This document shows positions 33,789 to 44,717 of a DNA stretch of 64,000 nt, piece by piece. Position 1 is the first letter of the stretch, and each line of letters begins with the position of its first letter. Source of the stretch: Myxococcales bacterium (GTDB lineage Bacteria > Myxococcota_A > Polyangia > Polyangiales > Polyangiaceae); assembly GCA_903642325.1 (NCBI GenBank), contig CAHJWM010000006.1:62001-126000 (forward strand), written 5' to 3'. The position numbers and the translations under genes were made by a program. Below the pieces are notes generated by a model that was not told the DNA's origin, ran no database searches, and worked only from the letters and a program-made list of their open reading frames with translations.

Positions 33789-35411
33789 ATGCTTTCGAGG
33801 TCACGTCTCAGTTTCCTCAGCGGGGTCGTTTCGCTGACGGCCCTGGTGGGCGTGGCGGCTTGCTCCGAACCAACTCCGTTCGCTTCCAAAGACCCCGCGG
33901 CCTCTCGGCTAAAGCCCGAAAACGGAGGGTTCGTCGCGGATCTCAACGACTTCCTCCAAATCCCGGTCCCGCCAGCGGACGGACCCGAGCTCGCGCCGCT
34001 CGCCATGACGGTCGCCGTGATGCAGAAGCCCGACCCGAAGGCCGACACTTTGGGTTACCTGCGTGTCGGTGCCCGCGTGGCTCGTTCCCAAAAACCGATC
34101 GGCAACGAAGGCTGTCCGGAGGGCTGGTACGCGGTGCGTCCGGCGGGCTTCGTCTGCGCAGGGTCGAACGCAACCCTCAAGCTCGACCACCCACTGGCAC
34201 GGGCGCTCCGGGTCGAGCCAGATCGCAGCAAGCCCATGCCGTACAAGTATGCGTTCTTGCGCGCTATCGCGCCGAATTACATGCGCATTCCCAGTAAGGC
34301 CGAGCAGTTCGAGTACGAGATGCGCCTCGAGCGGCATCTGCGAAATTTCAATAAGCTGCGCGACAAGTGGGACGCACTCGACGTGGGCGCAAACGACGTC
34401 CCACTCGACCTGAGCGGCAACGCCAGCGGCGCGATCCCGGAGCACGCGCGGCCCATGAACGAAAATCTGCGATTCGGCGGCAACGGCGACGACCAAGTGC
34501 CCTGGTGGCTACAAGGCGATCGCCGCATCCCCAATATCTCGTCTTTCAAAACCCCGAGCTTTGCCGTGATCGCCGATCGTTTGAAGCGCCATGCGGGGGT
34601 CTCGCTGATAGGCACCTTCGTAGCTGGGCCAGAAGCTCAAGCTCGCCGTTTTGCGATCGCAACCGATGCTCGCTTGATTCCAGCAGATAAACTGAAAGCT
34701 GAGTCGGGCTCACCGTTCCATGGGGTAGACATCAAACAAATCGGTCTGCCGATCGCGTTCGCGCAAAAGGAAGGAACCAGGTACTACGACTTCCGCGGTG
34801 GCGCGCCGCTGCCGGGCGACGCCGTGGCGGGTCGTGATTTTCTGGCTCTCACGGGAAACATCAAGGAATACGGTGGCGATCGCTTCGTTCAGGCCCGGAG
34901 TGGGCGCTGGTTGAAGAGCGCCGAATTACGCACGGCGGCGAAGGCCAGTCGCCTGCCGGCGTGGTCCAACAAGAGGGCCAAGTGGATCGAGATCTCGATC
35001 GTGAATCAAACGCTCGTCCTCTGGGAGGGCGACGTGCCCGTCTACGCAACCTTGGTCTCCACCGGCCGCGACGGCATGGGCGATCCACAGAAAACATTGA
35101 GCACTCCGATGGGCACCTTTCGTGTCTATCAAAAGCACATCACGACCACCATGGACTCGAGCGTCGCCGATCACGAGTTCGAGCTGCGCGACGTGCCGTG
35201 GGTGATGTACTTCAAGAGCGGCTACGCGCTGCATGCGGCCTACTGGCACGACGACTTCGGCCATGTTCGCTCGCATGGCTGCGTGAACATGTCGCCCATC
35301 GACGCCCGTCGCGCATTCATGTGGTCCGCCCCGGATGTCCCGGAGCACTGGCATGCCGCATACACGACCAATGCCGTGGAGCAGGGCACGATCGTGTACA
35401 TTCACGCCTGA
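33789..35411 (+). CDS. L,D-transpeptidase lipoprotein
   Basis: 540 residues from the ATG at 33789; a GTG at 33780 in frame has similar support. A lipoprotein signal ends at LVGVAAC (Cys25). A central part of about 330 residues has no recognisable domain apart from an SH3-like stretch. The C-terminal YkuD catalytic domain begins near residue 395 (KWIEISIVNQTLVLWEGDVPVYATLVSTG) and contains HDDFGHVRSHGCVNM with the catalytic Cys near residue 497 in the signature H-x(6)-SHGC. Such enzymes make 3-3 peptidoglycan cross-links or anchor lipoproteins to the wall. Divergent from gltA. Confidence 0.85.
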   Translation: MLSRSRLSFLSGVVSLTALVGVAACSEPTPFASKDPAASRLKPENGGFVADLNDFLQIPVPPADGPELAPLAMTVAVMQKPDPKADTLGYLRVGARVARSQKPIGNEGCPEGWYAVRPAGFVCAGSNATLKLDHPLARALRVEPDRSKPMPYKYAFLRAIAPNYMRIPSKAEQFEYEMRLERHLRNFNKLRDKWDALDVGANDVPLDLSGNASGAIPEHARPMNENLRFGGNGDDQVPWWLQGDRRIPNISSFKTPSFAVIADRLKRHAGVSLIGTFVAGPEAQARRFAIATDARLIPADKLKAESGSPFHGVDIKQIGLPIAFAQKEGTRYYDFRGGAPLPGDAVAGRDFLALTGNIKEYGGDRFVQARSGRWLKSAELRTAAKASRLPAWSNKRAKWIEISIVNQTLVLWEGDVPVYATLVSTGRDGMGDPQKTLSTPMGTFRVYQKHITTTMDSSVADHEFELRDVPWVMYFKSGYALHAAYWHDDFGHVRSHGCVNMSPIDARRAFMWSAPDVPEHWHAAYTTNAVEQGTIVYIHA

Positions 35412-35452
35412 TCGACTCGATGAGCCAGGCGGAAAAAAGTGCCGGGCGAGGG

Positions 35453-37120
35453 CTATTGAATGGTGAAGCTCTTCGAGACGGTCACGGGGTCGCCGGAAAA
35501 TGCGGGCACGCGGGCCGCGCGGAATAGGCGAGCAACGCAGCCTCCAACGTCGGTGCCGGCGAACGCGCCGCCGACGTTGGTCATCGTCGCGCGCCCACTG
35601 GGAGCGAATGTGACCGAAACCTTACCCGAGCCGGTCGGACCCTCCGGCGTCTTGCAACTAACGGCATCCGCAGCAGCTGCGCCGAGGGCCGAGACGGCCG
35701 CGCCCTTATCGAAGGCAACGCCCTCGGTGGCCGGTGGCGGCGTTGCCGGTTCGTCCTCGGGCGCCTTGGATTCCGCGGGTTTCTCCGGCACGGCGGGCGT
35801 CGCGGGAGCTGCTGGCGCTGCGTTCGTGGCCGGTGCCGTCGGCGCTGGTTTGTGGCCTGTCGCAGTCACCGCCCGGGCCACGCTCTCCGCGGGCGAGGGC
35901 TCCGCGCTCGCGCGCGCGCGAGGAGCTTCAAGCGCCGTGCTCGCGGCAGGAGCTGCTGACGGAGCGGCCGGCGGCACCGCGGGTGCCACCGCCTTGATCT
36001 CCGGCATGGCGCTCGCTGCCGCGCGTTCCCTGTCCGTCTTTTGCTGCATGACGAAGAACACGCCGCCAGCGGCTGCGGCCAGACCCAAGACGGCCACCAG
36101 CCAAAGCGGAGCGCCCCGTTTTCGGTCCGCTGAGTTCGGCACCTCGACCGGCTCGCTCGGACGGACTTGCGGCTCGGGGGCGATCGTGACCGGCCTGGTG
36201 AAATCGGGGGCCTCCAACGTCTGAAAGCCGCCGCCGCCCATGTTCAGCAACGCATCCGCCGCGGCGTCCCCAAATAGCGCGTCGGACGCTTCTTTTTCCC
36301 GCGCTCGGTCCCTCGCCTTGTTCTGACCGAGAGACTTCGGCTCGCCCTTCGTGAGGGCATCGAGAGAGAACAGTACCGAGCTCTCGTTCCGAGCGCCCGT
36401 GAGCTTATGGTCGTCTTCTTCGGGCGAGCCGAAGTCGAGCGACTCATCGGCTTCGCTCCCCGCATGGGAGACACCGCCGAAGAGATCGACGGCGTCGCTG
36501 CGCGACTTCGCGCGGCGAGCGGCGGACTTTGTCGAAAGCGGCTGCGCTACCGCCACCGGCATCGCCGGCGTAGCCGCGACGGGCGATGACTCAGCCGCAA
36601 GGTTGAAAGGCGCGGCCGGCCTTGCTTCGCGCGGCACGGCCAACTCGAGCGGCGGTCGCGGAACGCTCGCGGGCTCGGTGATGTTTTGATCAGGAGCCGA
36701 GCGCGCAATCGAATCGAGCTCTTCATCGTCAGTGTTCGAGAGCGGCGAGGCTACGCGGCGTGCGACGCCGGCTTTGCGCATGGCCTCGGCGACCTCCGGC
36801 ACTTCGAACGGCGGCAACCAATCGGGCATGCCGTCCGTCCAAAGCACCGCGTGTTCGCCGAGCTTTGCGCTGCGATACAGGGCGACGATCTCCGCAACGG
36901 TGTGTGTCTCTTGCCGGTCGTCCGAGAAGCCGACGATGTACGAGGTAGGCGCGGGGTCAGCCTGCACAGGCTCCGCCGAATTGGGGTCGGCGAGTAGTGC
37001 ATTTCCGTCCACGATGATGTTCGTGCCGCAATGCTTGCAGGTAATGCGCACCTTTCTGCCGCGGACTTTTTCATCCGGAATCGCATATTTCGCCGGACAG
37101 CCGGTGCAGGTCACATTCAT
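35453..37120 (-). CDS. zinc-ribbon/GYF_2/TonB-C protein of the AgmX/GltJ type
   Basis: 555 residues. An MJ0042-type zinc ribbon has Cys5, Cys8, Cys28 and Cys31. A GYF_2 region follows (YIVGFSDDRQETHTVAEIVALYRSAKLGEHAVLWTDGMPDWLPPFEVPEV). A long, acidic, disordered stretch reaches a single membrane helix near residue 342 (LWLVAVLGLAAAAGGVFFVM), then a Pro/Ala-rich segment and a TonB C-terminal-like end (KVSVTFAPSGRATMTNVGGAF and VARLFRAARVPAFSGD). This architecture is the AgmX/GltJ group, best known from gliding motility in Myxococcus xanthus but present as several copies with other roles. Which role this copy has cannot be told. It may be cell-envelope spanning. Convergent with the transpeptidase gene, 41 bp away. 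Confidence 0.75.
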   Translation of the reverse strand: MNVTCTGCPAKYAIPDEKVRGRKVRITCKHCGTNIIVDGNALLADPNSAEPVQADPAPTSYIVGFSDDRQETHTVAEIVALYRSAKLGEHAVLWTDGMPDWLPPFEVPEVAEAMRKAGVARRVASPLSNTDDEELDSIARSAPDQNITEPASVPRPPLELAVPREARPAAPFNLAAESSPVAATPAMPVAVAQPLSTKSAARRAKSRSDAVDLFGGVSHAGSEADESLDFGSPEEDDHKLTGARNESSVLFSLDALTKGEPKSLGQNKARDRAREKEASDALFGDAAADALLNMGGGGFQTLEAPDFTRPVTIAPEPQVRPSEPVEVPNSADRKRGAPLWLVAVLGLAAAAGGVFFVMQQKTDRERAAASAMPEIKAVAPAVPPAAPSAAPAASTALEAPRARASAEPSPAESVARAVTATGHKPAPTAPATNAAPAAPATPAVPEKPAESKAPEDEPATPPPATEGVAFDKGAAVSALGAAAADAVSCKTPEGPTGSGKVSVTFAPSGRATMTNVGGAFAGTDVGGCVARLFRAARVPAFSGDPVTVSKSFTIQ

Positions 37121-37659
37121 CGCTCGCGCCCAACGACCGCGTCACCCGCGGCGCCTCTGAAGTTACTCAAAGACCCCAATTACCACGGCTTTTTAGGATT
37201 GCCTACGCTCAAGCTCGAGCACTGACCGTAATACGCAGTCGTTTTCAGGCGGTAGCTAGTCTTTCAAATCTCTTACACCTTTGCGCTCGGTCTTCGCCCG
37301 GGCCCGGACCCTCGACTGGTGCGTGCCATCGCGACGCTCTGGTAATACCTACCTGACTGCAGATCTGTGCTGCCTCGGGATTTTGGCGCGGTCGCTCCGA
37401 GTGCTTCTTGCTCATTGAGCCTGAGCGCGTTGATTCGACGTTTCACCATTACACCGATGACGGCATTTCTTTGCCGACTCACTCTGCGCGCGCTCGTACG
37501 CGACCCGGCTCAATGTCCATTGATTCGGCTGTCACGGTGATCAACGGCTCGCCGCGGACTGGTCGTCCGCCGCGAGCCGTTCCCTAGCCGGAAGCCGGTT
37601 TTTGGCGCGCGCCACGCTGGACCGGCACTCGAGGAAAAAGACTGACACACTCCGGTTGC
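37121..37659. other. 539-bp gap without a recognisable gene
   Basis: No open frame in this gap has the codon pattern of its neighbours. It has lower GC than the genes around it. It contains the divergent promoters of the AgmX-like gene and the acyltransferase gene and a strong 17-bp hairpin at 37543-37581. No tRNA or known RNA could be recognised. Confidence 0.6.
37543..37581. repeat. 39-bp hairpin upstream of the acyltransferase gene
   Basis: Arms AACGGCTCGCCGCGGAC and GTCCGCCGCGAGCCGTT pair over 17 bp with a single mismatch around loop TGGTC. It ends about 78 bp before the acyltransferase start. Downstream CCGGaaGCCGG-TTTTT adds a small second hairpin with a T-run. Possible leader attenuator, RNA structure or protein site; no function is shown. 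Confidence 0.5.
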
Positions 37660-38367
37660 ATGTCGCTCCGTCATCTCTTGCATGCGGCGTTGGTCACTCT
37701 TCGAGTCAGTGTGCCCACAATCGCGGAGGCCATGCTGGGGCGGCTGACGCCTGAGGCCTGTGACGCACGTTTGAATTGGTGGTCGAAGCGCTTGTTGTCG
37801 GAAGCAGAGGTGGCACTCAGCGTGAGCGGCCCACCACTTCCCCCGGGCGGGGAAGCGTTCGTGGTGATGTCGAATCACCAATCCCTGTATGATATTCCAG
37901 CGCTCTATCAGAGCCTGCCGCTCCGTTTGCGCATGGTGGCAAAGACAGAGCTCTTTCGGGTCCCGATCTGGGCACGTGCCATGCGCTGCGCGGGCTTCAT
38001 CGAGCTCGATCGCTCGGCACGCGAGCGTGCCATTCACAGCTTGGAGCGCGCAAAGACCGCGCTAGAAAGCGGTACGAGCATCTGGATCGCCCCGGAGGGC
38101 ACGCGCAGTCGCGATGGCCGACTTGGAGCATTCAAGCACGGCGGCTTTCACCTCGCGGTCGGTTCGGGCGCTCGCATCCTGCCTGTCACCGTCACCGGCA
38201 CCAATTGCATCCTGGCCGCAAAGGGTGCCCGAGTGCAGCCCGGGGCAAGTGTTCGCGTTCGAGTTCACGCACCGGTCGATCCGGCCGCCTTCGGCGGTGA
38301 GGTCGGAGAGGCACTCGTGCAGGCCGTTCGGCATTCCATCGCGAGCGCGCTGCCCGGGCCGGCCTGA
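37660..38367 (+). CDS. 1-acyl-glycerol-3-phosphate acyltransferase (PlsC-like)
   Basis: 235 residues with the acyltransferase motifs of the PlsC family: NHQSLYD (NHxxxxD, motif I) near residue 71, and EGTRSRDG (motif III) near residue 147. The region AFKHGGFHLAVGSGARILPVTV fits motif IV. It likely acylates lysophosphatidic acid at the membrane, though some PlsC-like enzymes act on other lipids. A membrane segment is only weakly predicted at the N-terminus. It runs convergent to gltD: the stop TGA (38365-38367) directly abuts the gltD stop (TCA) with no bases between. Confidence 0.85.
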   Translation: MSLRHLLHAALVTLRVSVPTIAEAMLGRLTPEACDARLNWWSKRLLSEAEVALSVSGPPLPPGGEAFVVMSNHQSLYDIPALYQSLPLRLRMVAKTELFRVPIWARAMRCAGFIELDRSARERAIHSLERAKTALESGTSIWIAPEGTRSRDGRLGAFKHGGFHLAVGSGARILPVTVTGTNCILAAKGARVQPGASVRVRVHAPVDPAAFGGEVGEALVQAVRHSIASALPGPA

Positions 38368-39786
38368 TCAAGGCAGCTCGGTGCGGCCCATCAAGAACTG
38401 GTCGACGTTGCGAGCGGCTTTTCGGCCCTCCGCGATGGCCCACACGACAAGCGATTGACCTCGTTGGCAATCGCCCGCGGCGAACACGCCAGGTACGCTG
38501 GTCATGAACTCGCTATCGACCTCGACATTTCCGCGACGGTCGAGCTTGAGACCGAGGTCGGTGACGATGCCCGGATGCTCGGGGTGTACGAAGCCCATGG
38601 CCAAGAGAACCAGGTCCGCCTCGAGCTCGAACTCACTGCCGGGAACACGCTCGAAGCGGCCGCTCGTGAGCTCGACGCGTACGCAGTGCAGCTTCTGCAC
38701 CTTTCCGTCGCCGGAGACCCGCTCGGTGGACACGCTCCAATCCCGCTTTCCGCCCTCTTCATGCGAGGAGGAGGTACGGAGCTTCAGCGGCCAGAGCGGC
38801 CAAGGCGTGGACGACGCGCGCTCACCCGGGGGCTCGGGCATGATCTCGAAGCTGGTGACGCTGAGCGCGCCTTGACGGTGCGAGGTGCCGATGCAGTCGC
38901 TGCCGGTATCGCCGCCGCCGATCACAATTACGTTTTTGCCAGTCGCCAAGATGGTTTCCGACTCAGACACGGGCAGACCCGCAACGCGGCGGTTCTGTTG
39001 GGTCAGAAAATCCATGGCGTAGTGGGTCCCGGGTAGCTCGCGCCCGGGTACTTCCAGATCGCGTGCCTTGCGCGAGCCGATGGCCAGGATGGTCGCGTCG
39101 AAGTCGCCCTTCAGTTGCTCTGCCGTCAGGTCGTGGCCCACGTCCACGCCAGTCTTGAAGGTCACGCCCTCGGCCGCCATCTGCTCGATGCGGCGTTCGA
39201 CCAGCACCTTTTCCATCTTGAAATCGGGAATGCCGTACGTCAGAAGCCCGCCAATGCGGTCGTCCCGCTCGAAGAGCGTGACGTCGTGCCCCGCCCGCGC
39301 GAGTTGCTGAGCGGCGGCCATGCCGGCCGGGCCCGAGCCGATCACCGCGATTTTCTTGCTAGTCTTGGTCTTGGCCAATACCGGTTTCACGAGGCCCTGC
39401 TCGAAGGCGCGATCGACGATCGAGCGCTCGATCAGCTTGATGCTCACCGGATCCTCATTGATGCCGAGCACGCACGCGGCTTCGCAGGGTGCAGGACACA
39501 CGCGACCGGTAAATTCCGGAAAGTTGTTGGTCGCGTGCAGCGCGGCGATCGCTTGCTCCGGCTTGTTCCGGTACACGTGATCGTTCCAATCCGGAATCAG
39601 ATTGCCGAGCGGGCAGCCGGTGTTGCAGAACGGGATTCCGCAATCCATACAACGCGCGCCCTGAGCCGAAACCGCCTCCTGCAGGATCGGAAGCTCGAAC
39701 TCGCGGTAGTCTTTGACGCGCTCACGCACCGGTCGTTTGGACGGATCGACCCGTTCGATTTCAAGAAATCCTGTGATTTTTCCCAC
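38368..39786 (-). CDS. gltD: glutamate synthase small (beta) subunit
   Basis: 472 residues. It passes electrons from NADPH through FAD and iron-sulfur clusters to the large subunit. Visible: N-terminal Cys cluster (CMDCGIPFCNTGCPLGNLIPDWND and APCEAACVLGIN), two FAD/NAD-binding folds (KIAVIGSGPAGMAAAQQLARAG and KNVIVIGGGDTGSDCIG), and the C-terminal FAD motif (PGVFAAGDCQRGQSLVVWAI). All expected features are present. It lies 45 bp after gltB on the same strand. Confidence 0.97.
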   Translation of the reverse strand: MGKITGFLEIERVDPSKRPVRERVKDYREFELPILQEAVSAQGARCMDCGIPFCNTGCPLGNLIPDWNDHVYRNKPEQAIAALHATNNFPEFTGRVCPAPCEAACVLGINEDPVSIKLIERSIVDRAFEQGLVKPVLAKTKTSKKIAVIGSGPAGMAAAQQLARAGHDVTLFERDDRIGGLLTYGIPDFKMEKVLVERRIEQMAAEGVTFKTGVDVGHDLTAEQLKGDFDATILAIGSRKARDLEVPGRELPGTHYAMDFLTQQNRRVAGLPVSESETILATGKNVIVIGGGDTGSDCIGTSHRQGALSVTSFEIMPEPPGERASSTPWPLWPLKLRTSSSHEEGGKRDWSVSTERVSGDGKVQKLHCVRVELTSGRFERVPGSEFELEADLVLLAMGFVHPEHPGIVTDLGLKLDRRGNVEVDSEFMTSVPGVFAAGDCQRGQSLVVWAIAEGRKAARNVDQFLMGRTELP

Positions 39787-39831
39787 GACTTTTCACTCTC
39801 GTTGAACAATACGGGTGGGCTGCGGCACACT

Positions 39832-42800
39832 TCACTCGGCGTTAGCTGCCTGCGCGCCAGCTGTCGAGCCCGGCTGTAGCACGGGCAAGCCAGCGTTGGT
39901 CGTTGCCTTTTCGCGCTTGGCCGCCTCCGCGAGCACGCGGCGATACTCCGTCGGCACCACTTTCACGAAGCGAGTCTGCGCGGTTTCCCAATGGGCCAAA
40001 AGCTCGGCGGCTTTGGGGCTGCCCGTGCGTGCGAAGTGCTCTTCGAGCAGGGCCGCTACGAACGCCGCGTCATCTGCACCGAGTCCTTCGAGCTCGACCA
40101 TGCCGGTGTTGCAGCGCGACTTGAAGTCAGACCCTTCGTCGAGGACGTAGGCCATGCCGCCGCTCATTCCCGCGGCGAAGTTACGTCCGGTGCGTCCCAG
40201 CACGAGCACGTGCCCGCCGGTCATGTATTCGCAGCCGTGATCGCCCACGCCTTCGATCACGGCGGTGGCACCGCTGTTGCGTACGGCGAAGCGTTCGCCG
40301 CCCATCCCGTTCAAAAAGGCCTTGCCGCTGGTTGCGCCGTACAGCGCCGTATTGCCGACGATGATGTTGTTCTCGGCACGGAAGCCGACGCCGCGTAGCG
40401 GGCGAATCGCCAGGATGCCGCCAGACATGCCCTTGCCCACGTAATCGTTGGCGTCCCCCTCCAAGCTCAGCGTCATGCCGCGCGTGACAAAGGCCCCGAA
40501 GCTTTGTCCGGCAGCGCCAGTGAAGTGTAGATCGATGGTGCCTTCGGGCAGGCCGTCTTGCCCGAAACGGCGTGCGACCTCGCCGGCCAGCATGCCGCCG
40601 ATGGTGCGATGCACGTTGCGCACTGGGAGATCGAGCCGCACCGGTTCGCGCCTTTCGAGCGCCGGTTGACAGCGCTCGATCAGCATCACGTCCAGGGCCG
40701 AGCTGAGACCGTGGTCTTGCTCGATGGACTTACTGACGAGGACACCGGGCCGCGCGTCCGCCGGCATGAGGACGTCCGAAAAATCCAATTTGGACGCCTT
40801 CCAGTGCTTCACATTGGTCTTTTGCTTGATGCGACCGACCTGTCCGACCATCTCTTGAATGGTGCGGAAGCCGAGGCTCGCCATGAGCTCACGGGTTTCC
40901 TCGGCAACGTAGAACATGAAACGGACCACGTGCTCTGGCTGGCCGTCGAACTTTGCGCGCAGTACCGGATCCTGCGTCGCGATGCCGACCGGACAGGTGT
41001 TGAGGTGGCACTTCCGCATCATGATGCAGCCAGCGGCGACCAACGGGGCGGTCGCGAAGCCGAACTCTTCCGCGCCCAAGAGGGCCGCGTACACCACGTC
41101 GCGGCCGGTACGCATCTGGCCGTCGGCCTGCAAGAACACGCGGCTTCGCAGATCGTTCTTCACCAGCACCTGATGAGTCTCGGCCAGGCCGATTTCCCAA
41201 GGGATGCCTGCGTGTTTGATCGAGGTGAGGGGGGAAGCGCCGGTACCCCCGTCGTGGCCGGCGATCAAAATCACGTCGGCGTGCGCCTTGGCGACGCCGG
41301 CGGCAACCGTGCCCACGCCCGCCTCTGCCACCAACTTCACGCTGATGCGCGCGCGGGGGTTGACCATCTTCAAATCGAAGATCAGCTGCGCCAAGTCCTC
41401 GATCGAGTAGATGTCATGATGCGGAGGAGGCGAGATCAAGGTGACACCCGGCGTGGAGTGACGCGTTTTGGCGATGATCGCGTCTACCTTGTGCCCGGGC
41501 AGCTCGCCGCCTTCGCCGGGCTTCGCACCTTGTGAAACCTTGATCTGCAGCTCGTCGGCATTGACCAGGTAGTAAGTGGTCACGCCGAACCGGCCAGACG
41601 CAACCTGCTTGATGGCGCTACGTCGGAAGTCGCCGTTCGAGTCCTTCTGATAGCGTTCGTCGCGCTCGCCCCCTTCGCCCGTATTGCTTTTGCCACCGAT
41701 GCGGTTCATGGCAATCGCGAGCGTCTCGTGCGCCTCGCCGCTGATCGAGCCGAAGCTCATCGCTCCCGTGGCGAAGCGCTTCACGATCTCGGTCGCCGGC
41801 TCTACCTCGGCGAGCGGTACGGGCGCGTCGCTTTCGACAAGATCCCACATCCCACGGAGGGTGATGAGCCCCATCGTCGAGATCTGGCTGTTGATCAGGG
41901 CGGCGTATTCTTTGTAGCTCTTCACGTCGTCCATGCGCACGGCCCGCTGCAGGGCGGCGACGGTGCCCGGGTTCCACAAGTGGCGTTCACCCTGAGCGCG
42001 GAACGCATACTGCCCGCCGATGTCGAGCATCGGCGAGGCCTCGGTCACCTTGGGATAGCTGCGGTCGTGCCGGAGCCGACATTCCTCGGCCAGAACATCG
42101 ATGTCGATGCCCGAAATGCGCGAAGAAGTGCCGGTAAAATAGGTGTCGACCACCTCCGGGGAAAGGCCGATGGCCTCGAAGATCTGCGCACCCTGATAAC
42201 TCTGCAGCGTGCTGATGCCCATCTTGCTCATCACCTTGAGCAAGCCTTTGTTTATCGACTTGATGTACTTGGTCTGAGCGAGCTCCGGGTCTTTCAAGCC
42301 CGGGAACGTGCCGTCCCGCACCATCTGACTCACGGTCTCGAGCGCCAAATACGGATTGATGGCTCCCGCGCCGTAGCCGAGGAGCAAGCTGAAGTGATGC
42401 ACCTCACGCGCGTCCCCCGTCTCGACGATGATGCCGATCTTCATGCGCGTGCCATTGCGCATCAGGTGGTGGTGCACGGCGCCAGTTGCAAGCAGGCTGG
42501 GCACGGGTGCCATCTTCTCGTTCGATCCGCGGTCACTGAGGATGACTAGGCCGTGACCGTTCAGCACGGCGAGCGACGCCTGTCGACAAAGCTCGTCGAT
42601 CGCCGCCTTCAGACCCTCGCCCCCCTCCTCGACGGGATAAAGCATCGGGATGGTCGGTGGCAGCCTGACCTGCTGCAGATGCGCCTCCCGCAGCTTGGCT
42701 AGGTCCAAATTCGTCAGGATCGGATGGGTGAGCTCCAGCATCCGCGCCTGGTTGGGCAACTGAAACAGGAGGTTGCCCTCGCCCCCGATGTACGCCTGGA

Positions 42801-44418
42801 GGCTCATCACGAGCTCCTCGCGGATCGGATCGATCGCGGGGTTCGTCACCTGGGCGAAGTGCTGTTTGAAATAGTTGAACAGCAGCTGCGGACGGTCGCT
42901 GAGCACGGCAAGGGGCGTATCGGTGCCCATCGATCCGCGCGGCTCGTCGCCCTTTTCCGCCATCGGTGCCATCAGAAAGCTGAGATCTTCTTGGGTGTAG
43001 CCGAAGGTTTTTTGGCGCTGCACGAGGGAGGCGTACTCGCGGTTCGTCGCCGTGGGCGGTGCGATTTCGATCTCGCTGAGCGAGATCTTGTTCTCACGGA
43101 TCCATTGGCCGTACGGGCGCGCTTTGCACACGGCATCTTTAATCTCCTCGTCCTCGACTAGGCGGCCGAGCTCGGTGTCGACGAGGAACATGCGCCCGGG
43201 CTCGAGCCGGCCCTTGCGCTCGATGTTCTCGGCTGGAAACTCGAGCACGCCGGTCTCCGAGGCCAGCACGACCAAGCCGTCCTTGGTGATCGTGTAGCGC
43301 GCGGGTCGGAGGCCGTTCCGGTCGAGCATGCCGCCGATGCGTTTGCCATCGGTGAAGGTGAGGGCGGCGGGACCGTCCCAGGGTTCGACTAAGCACGAGT
43401 GGTACTCGTAGAAATCACGCTTGTGCGCGGGCATCGCGGCGTCGTTCTGCCAAGCCTCGGGCACTAGCATCATCATCACGTGAGGAAGGCTGCGACCCGC
43501 GTGGAGCAGCAGCTCCGTGACGTTGTCGAGCATCGCCGAGTCACTGCCGCCCGGCGTGATCGTGGGCAGGATGTGACGCACGTCCTCACCGAAGATCTCT
43601 CCGTCGAACAGTTGCTCGCGCGCCGCCATCCAGGCGGCATTGCCGCGCACGGTGTTGATCTCGCCATTGTGGGCGAGAGTGCGGAAAGGCTGCGCAAGCT
43701 CCCACGTGGGAAAGGTGTTGGTGCTGAAGCGTTGGTGCACCATGGCCAGCGCGCTGACCATCTTTTCGTCCTTGAGCTCGATGTAAAATTCAGCGAGCTG
43801 TTCGGCCAGCAGGAGACCCTTGAAGATGATCGTGCGGCAGGACAGGCTCGGAATGTAGAAGGAGCCCTTGCCGGCCAGGCTGGTCTCGCGCACGGTGCGC
43901 TCTGCCCATTTGCGGATGACGAATAATTTGCGCTCGAAGGTGGCCTCGTCATCGCAGGTCGAGCCGATGAACACCTGTCGGATCACCGGCGCGCTCTCGC
44001 GAGCCGCCGGGCCGAGAACGCTTTCATTCACCGTCACGTCCCGCCAGCCGATCAGGCGTTGCCCCGTGCCGAAGATCTTGTCCTCCAGGATCTGCTGACA
44101 GCGGCGGCGTTCTTTGCGATCACGCGGCAGGAACACGCAGCCCACGCCGTACTTGCCGGCCTCCGGTAGATCGATGTCTGCTTCGTCGCAGGCGTGTCGG
44201 CAAAAAGCATCTGGGATCTGAATCAGGATACCCGCGCCGTCCCCTGTCAGCGGGTCACAACCGGTCGCGCCGCGATGCACGAGGTTGAGCAGAATATCGA
44301 TGCCCATCTTGACGATATCGTGGGACGCCTCTCCCTTGATGTTGGCCACGAAACCGACGCCGCACGCATCGTGTTCGAATTTGGGGTCGTAGAGTCCTGA
44401 GCGGGGCGGAAGTGTCAT
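39832..44418 (-). CDS. gltB: glutamate synthase large (alpha) subunit
   Basis: 1528 residues from the ATG at 44418. It makes two glutamate from glutamine and 2-oxoglutarate. The N-terminal glutamine amidotransferase begins at Cys19 ([11 protein letters not shown]), exposed after removal of a short propeptide as in the family. Then come the central domain, the FMN-binding barrel ([36 protein letters not shown]), iron-sulfur Cys ([20 protein letters not shown]) and the C-terminal beta-helix (GGMAYVLDE). No other start fits: the frame opens as far as 44574 without a signal. Paired with gltD. Confidence 0.97.
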   Translation of the reverse strand: MTLPPRSGLYDPKFEHDACGVGFVANIKGEASHDIVKMGIDILLNLVHRGATGCDPLTGDGAGILIQIPDAFCRHACDEADIDLPEAGKYGVGCVFLPRDRKERRRCQQILEDKIFGTGQRLIGWRDVTVNESVLGPAARESAPVIRQVFIGSTCDDEATFERKLFVIRKWAERTVRETSLAGKGSFYIPSLSCRTIIFKGLLLAEQLAEFYIELKDEKMVSALAMVHQRFSTNTFPTWELAQPFRTLAHNGEINTVRGNAAWMAAREQLFDGEIFGEDVRHILPTITPGGSDSAMLDNVTELLLHAGRSLPHVMMMLVPEAWQNDAAMPAHKRDFYEYHSCLVEPWDGPAALTFTDGKRIGGMLDRNGLRPARYTITKDGLVVLASETGVLEFPAENIERKGRLEPGRMFLVDTELGRLVEDEEIKDAVCKARPYGQWIRENKISLSEIEIAPPTATNREYASLVQRQKTFGYTQEDLSFLMAPMAEKGDEPRGSMGTDTPLAVLSDRPQLLFNYFKQHFAQVTNPAIDPIREELVMSLQAYIGGEGNLLFQLPNQARMLELTHPILTNLDLAKLREAHLQQVRLPPTIPMLYPVEEGGEGLKAAIDELCRQASLAVLNGHGLVILSDRGSNEKMAPVPSLLATGAVHHHLMRNGTRMKIGIIVETGDAREVHHFSLLLGYGAGAINPYLALETVSQMVRDGTFPGLKDPELAQTKYIKSINKGLLKVMSKMGISTLQSYQGAQIFEAIGLSPEVVDTYFTGTSSRISGIDIDVLAEECRLRHDRSYPKVTEASPMLDIGGQYAFRAQGERHLWNPGTVAALQRAVRMDDVKSYKEYAALINSQISTMGLITLRGMWDLVESDAPVPLAEVEPATEIVKRFATGAMSFGSISGEAHETLAIAMNRIGGKSNTGEGGERDERYQKDSNGDFRRSAIKQVASGRFGVTTYYLVNADELQIKVSQGAKPGEGGELPGHKVDAIIAKTRHSTPGVTLISPPPHHDIYSIEDLAQLIFDLKMVNPRARISVKLVAEAGVGTVAAGVAKAHADVILIAGHDGGTGASPLTSIKHAGIPWEIGLAETHQVLVKNDLRSRVFLQADGQMRTGRDVVYAALLGAEEFGFATAPLVAAGCIMMRKCHLNTCPVGIATQDPVLRAKFDGQPEHVVRFMFYVAEETRELMASLGFRTIQEMVGQVGRIKQKTNVKHWKASKLDFSDVLMPADARPGVLVSKSIEQDHGLSSALDVMLIERCQPALERREPVRLDLPVRNVHRTIGGMLAGEVARRFGQDGLPEGTIDLHFTGAAGQSFGAFVTRGMTLSLEGDANDYVGKGMSGGILAIRPLRGVGFRAENNIIVGNTALYGATSGKAFLNGMGGERFAVRNSGATAVIEGVGDHGCEYMTGGHVLVLGRTGRNFAAGMSGGMAYVLDEGSDFKSRCNTGMVELEGLGADDAAFVAALLEEHFARTGSPKAAELLAHWETAQTRFVKVVPTEYRRVLAEAAKREKATTNAGLPVLQPGSTAGAQAANAE

Positions 44419-44717
44419 GGCTGGGCTCGATGTCGGGGATTGCGTTGAAAGGTAGGGCCTTGCCTCGTTGGGGCGCCCGATGACGATGCGGGCGGGGACG
44501 GCTCCGACCCGCCGGGGCAAGTATAGGGCGATCGACGGGCCGGGATAGGTCGAACCCGCGCTCACTTCTGCCACGAAGCCGCCTCGCGCACAATAGGCTT
44601 ACCGGCCGGGGCGTCAATCGCAGGACATGAGATCTACACGGCTTTATTAGCCTTGCGCGAGTTCCGCCCCGCCGCTTTCCGCGCCGGCGGGATGGCGAAA
44701 TTGGCCGGAGGGTCGAC
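44419..44717. other. 299-bp gap between addA-like gene and gltB
   Basis: It holds the gltB promoter region and, near the end of the addA-like gene, a 7-bp hairpin CCCGCCG/CGGCGGG at 44668-44691 without a T-run. I see no gene in it. Confidence 0.5.

Noticed and set aside
37510-38037. Minus-strand open frame of 175 codons overlapping the acyltransferase gene
   Set aside because: It covers the acyltransferase N-terminus, which has clear NHxxxxD and EGTR motifs on the other strand. The part in the gap has no own support.
44668-44691. Intrinsic terminator after the addA-like gene
   Set aside because: A 7-bp GC stem exists but there is no T-run on the minus strand, so it was kept only as a remark in the gap entry.
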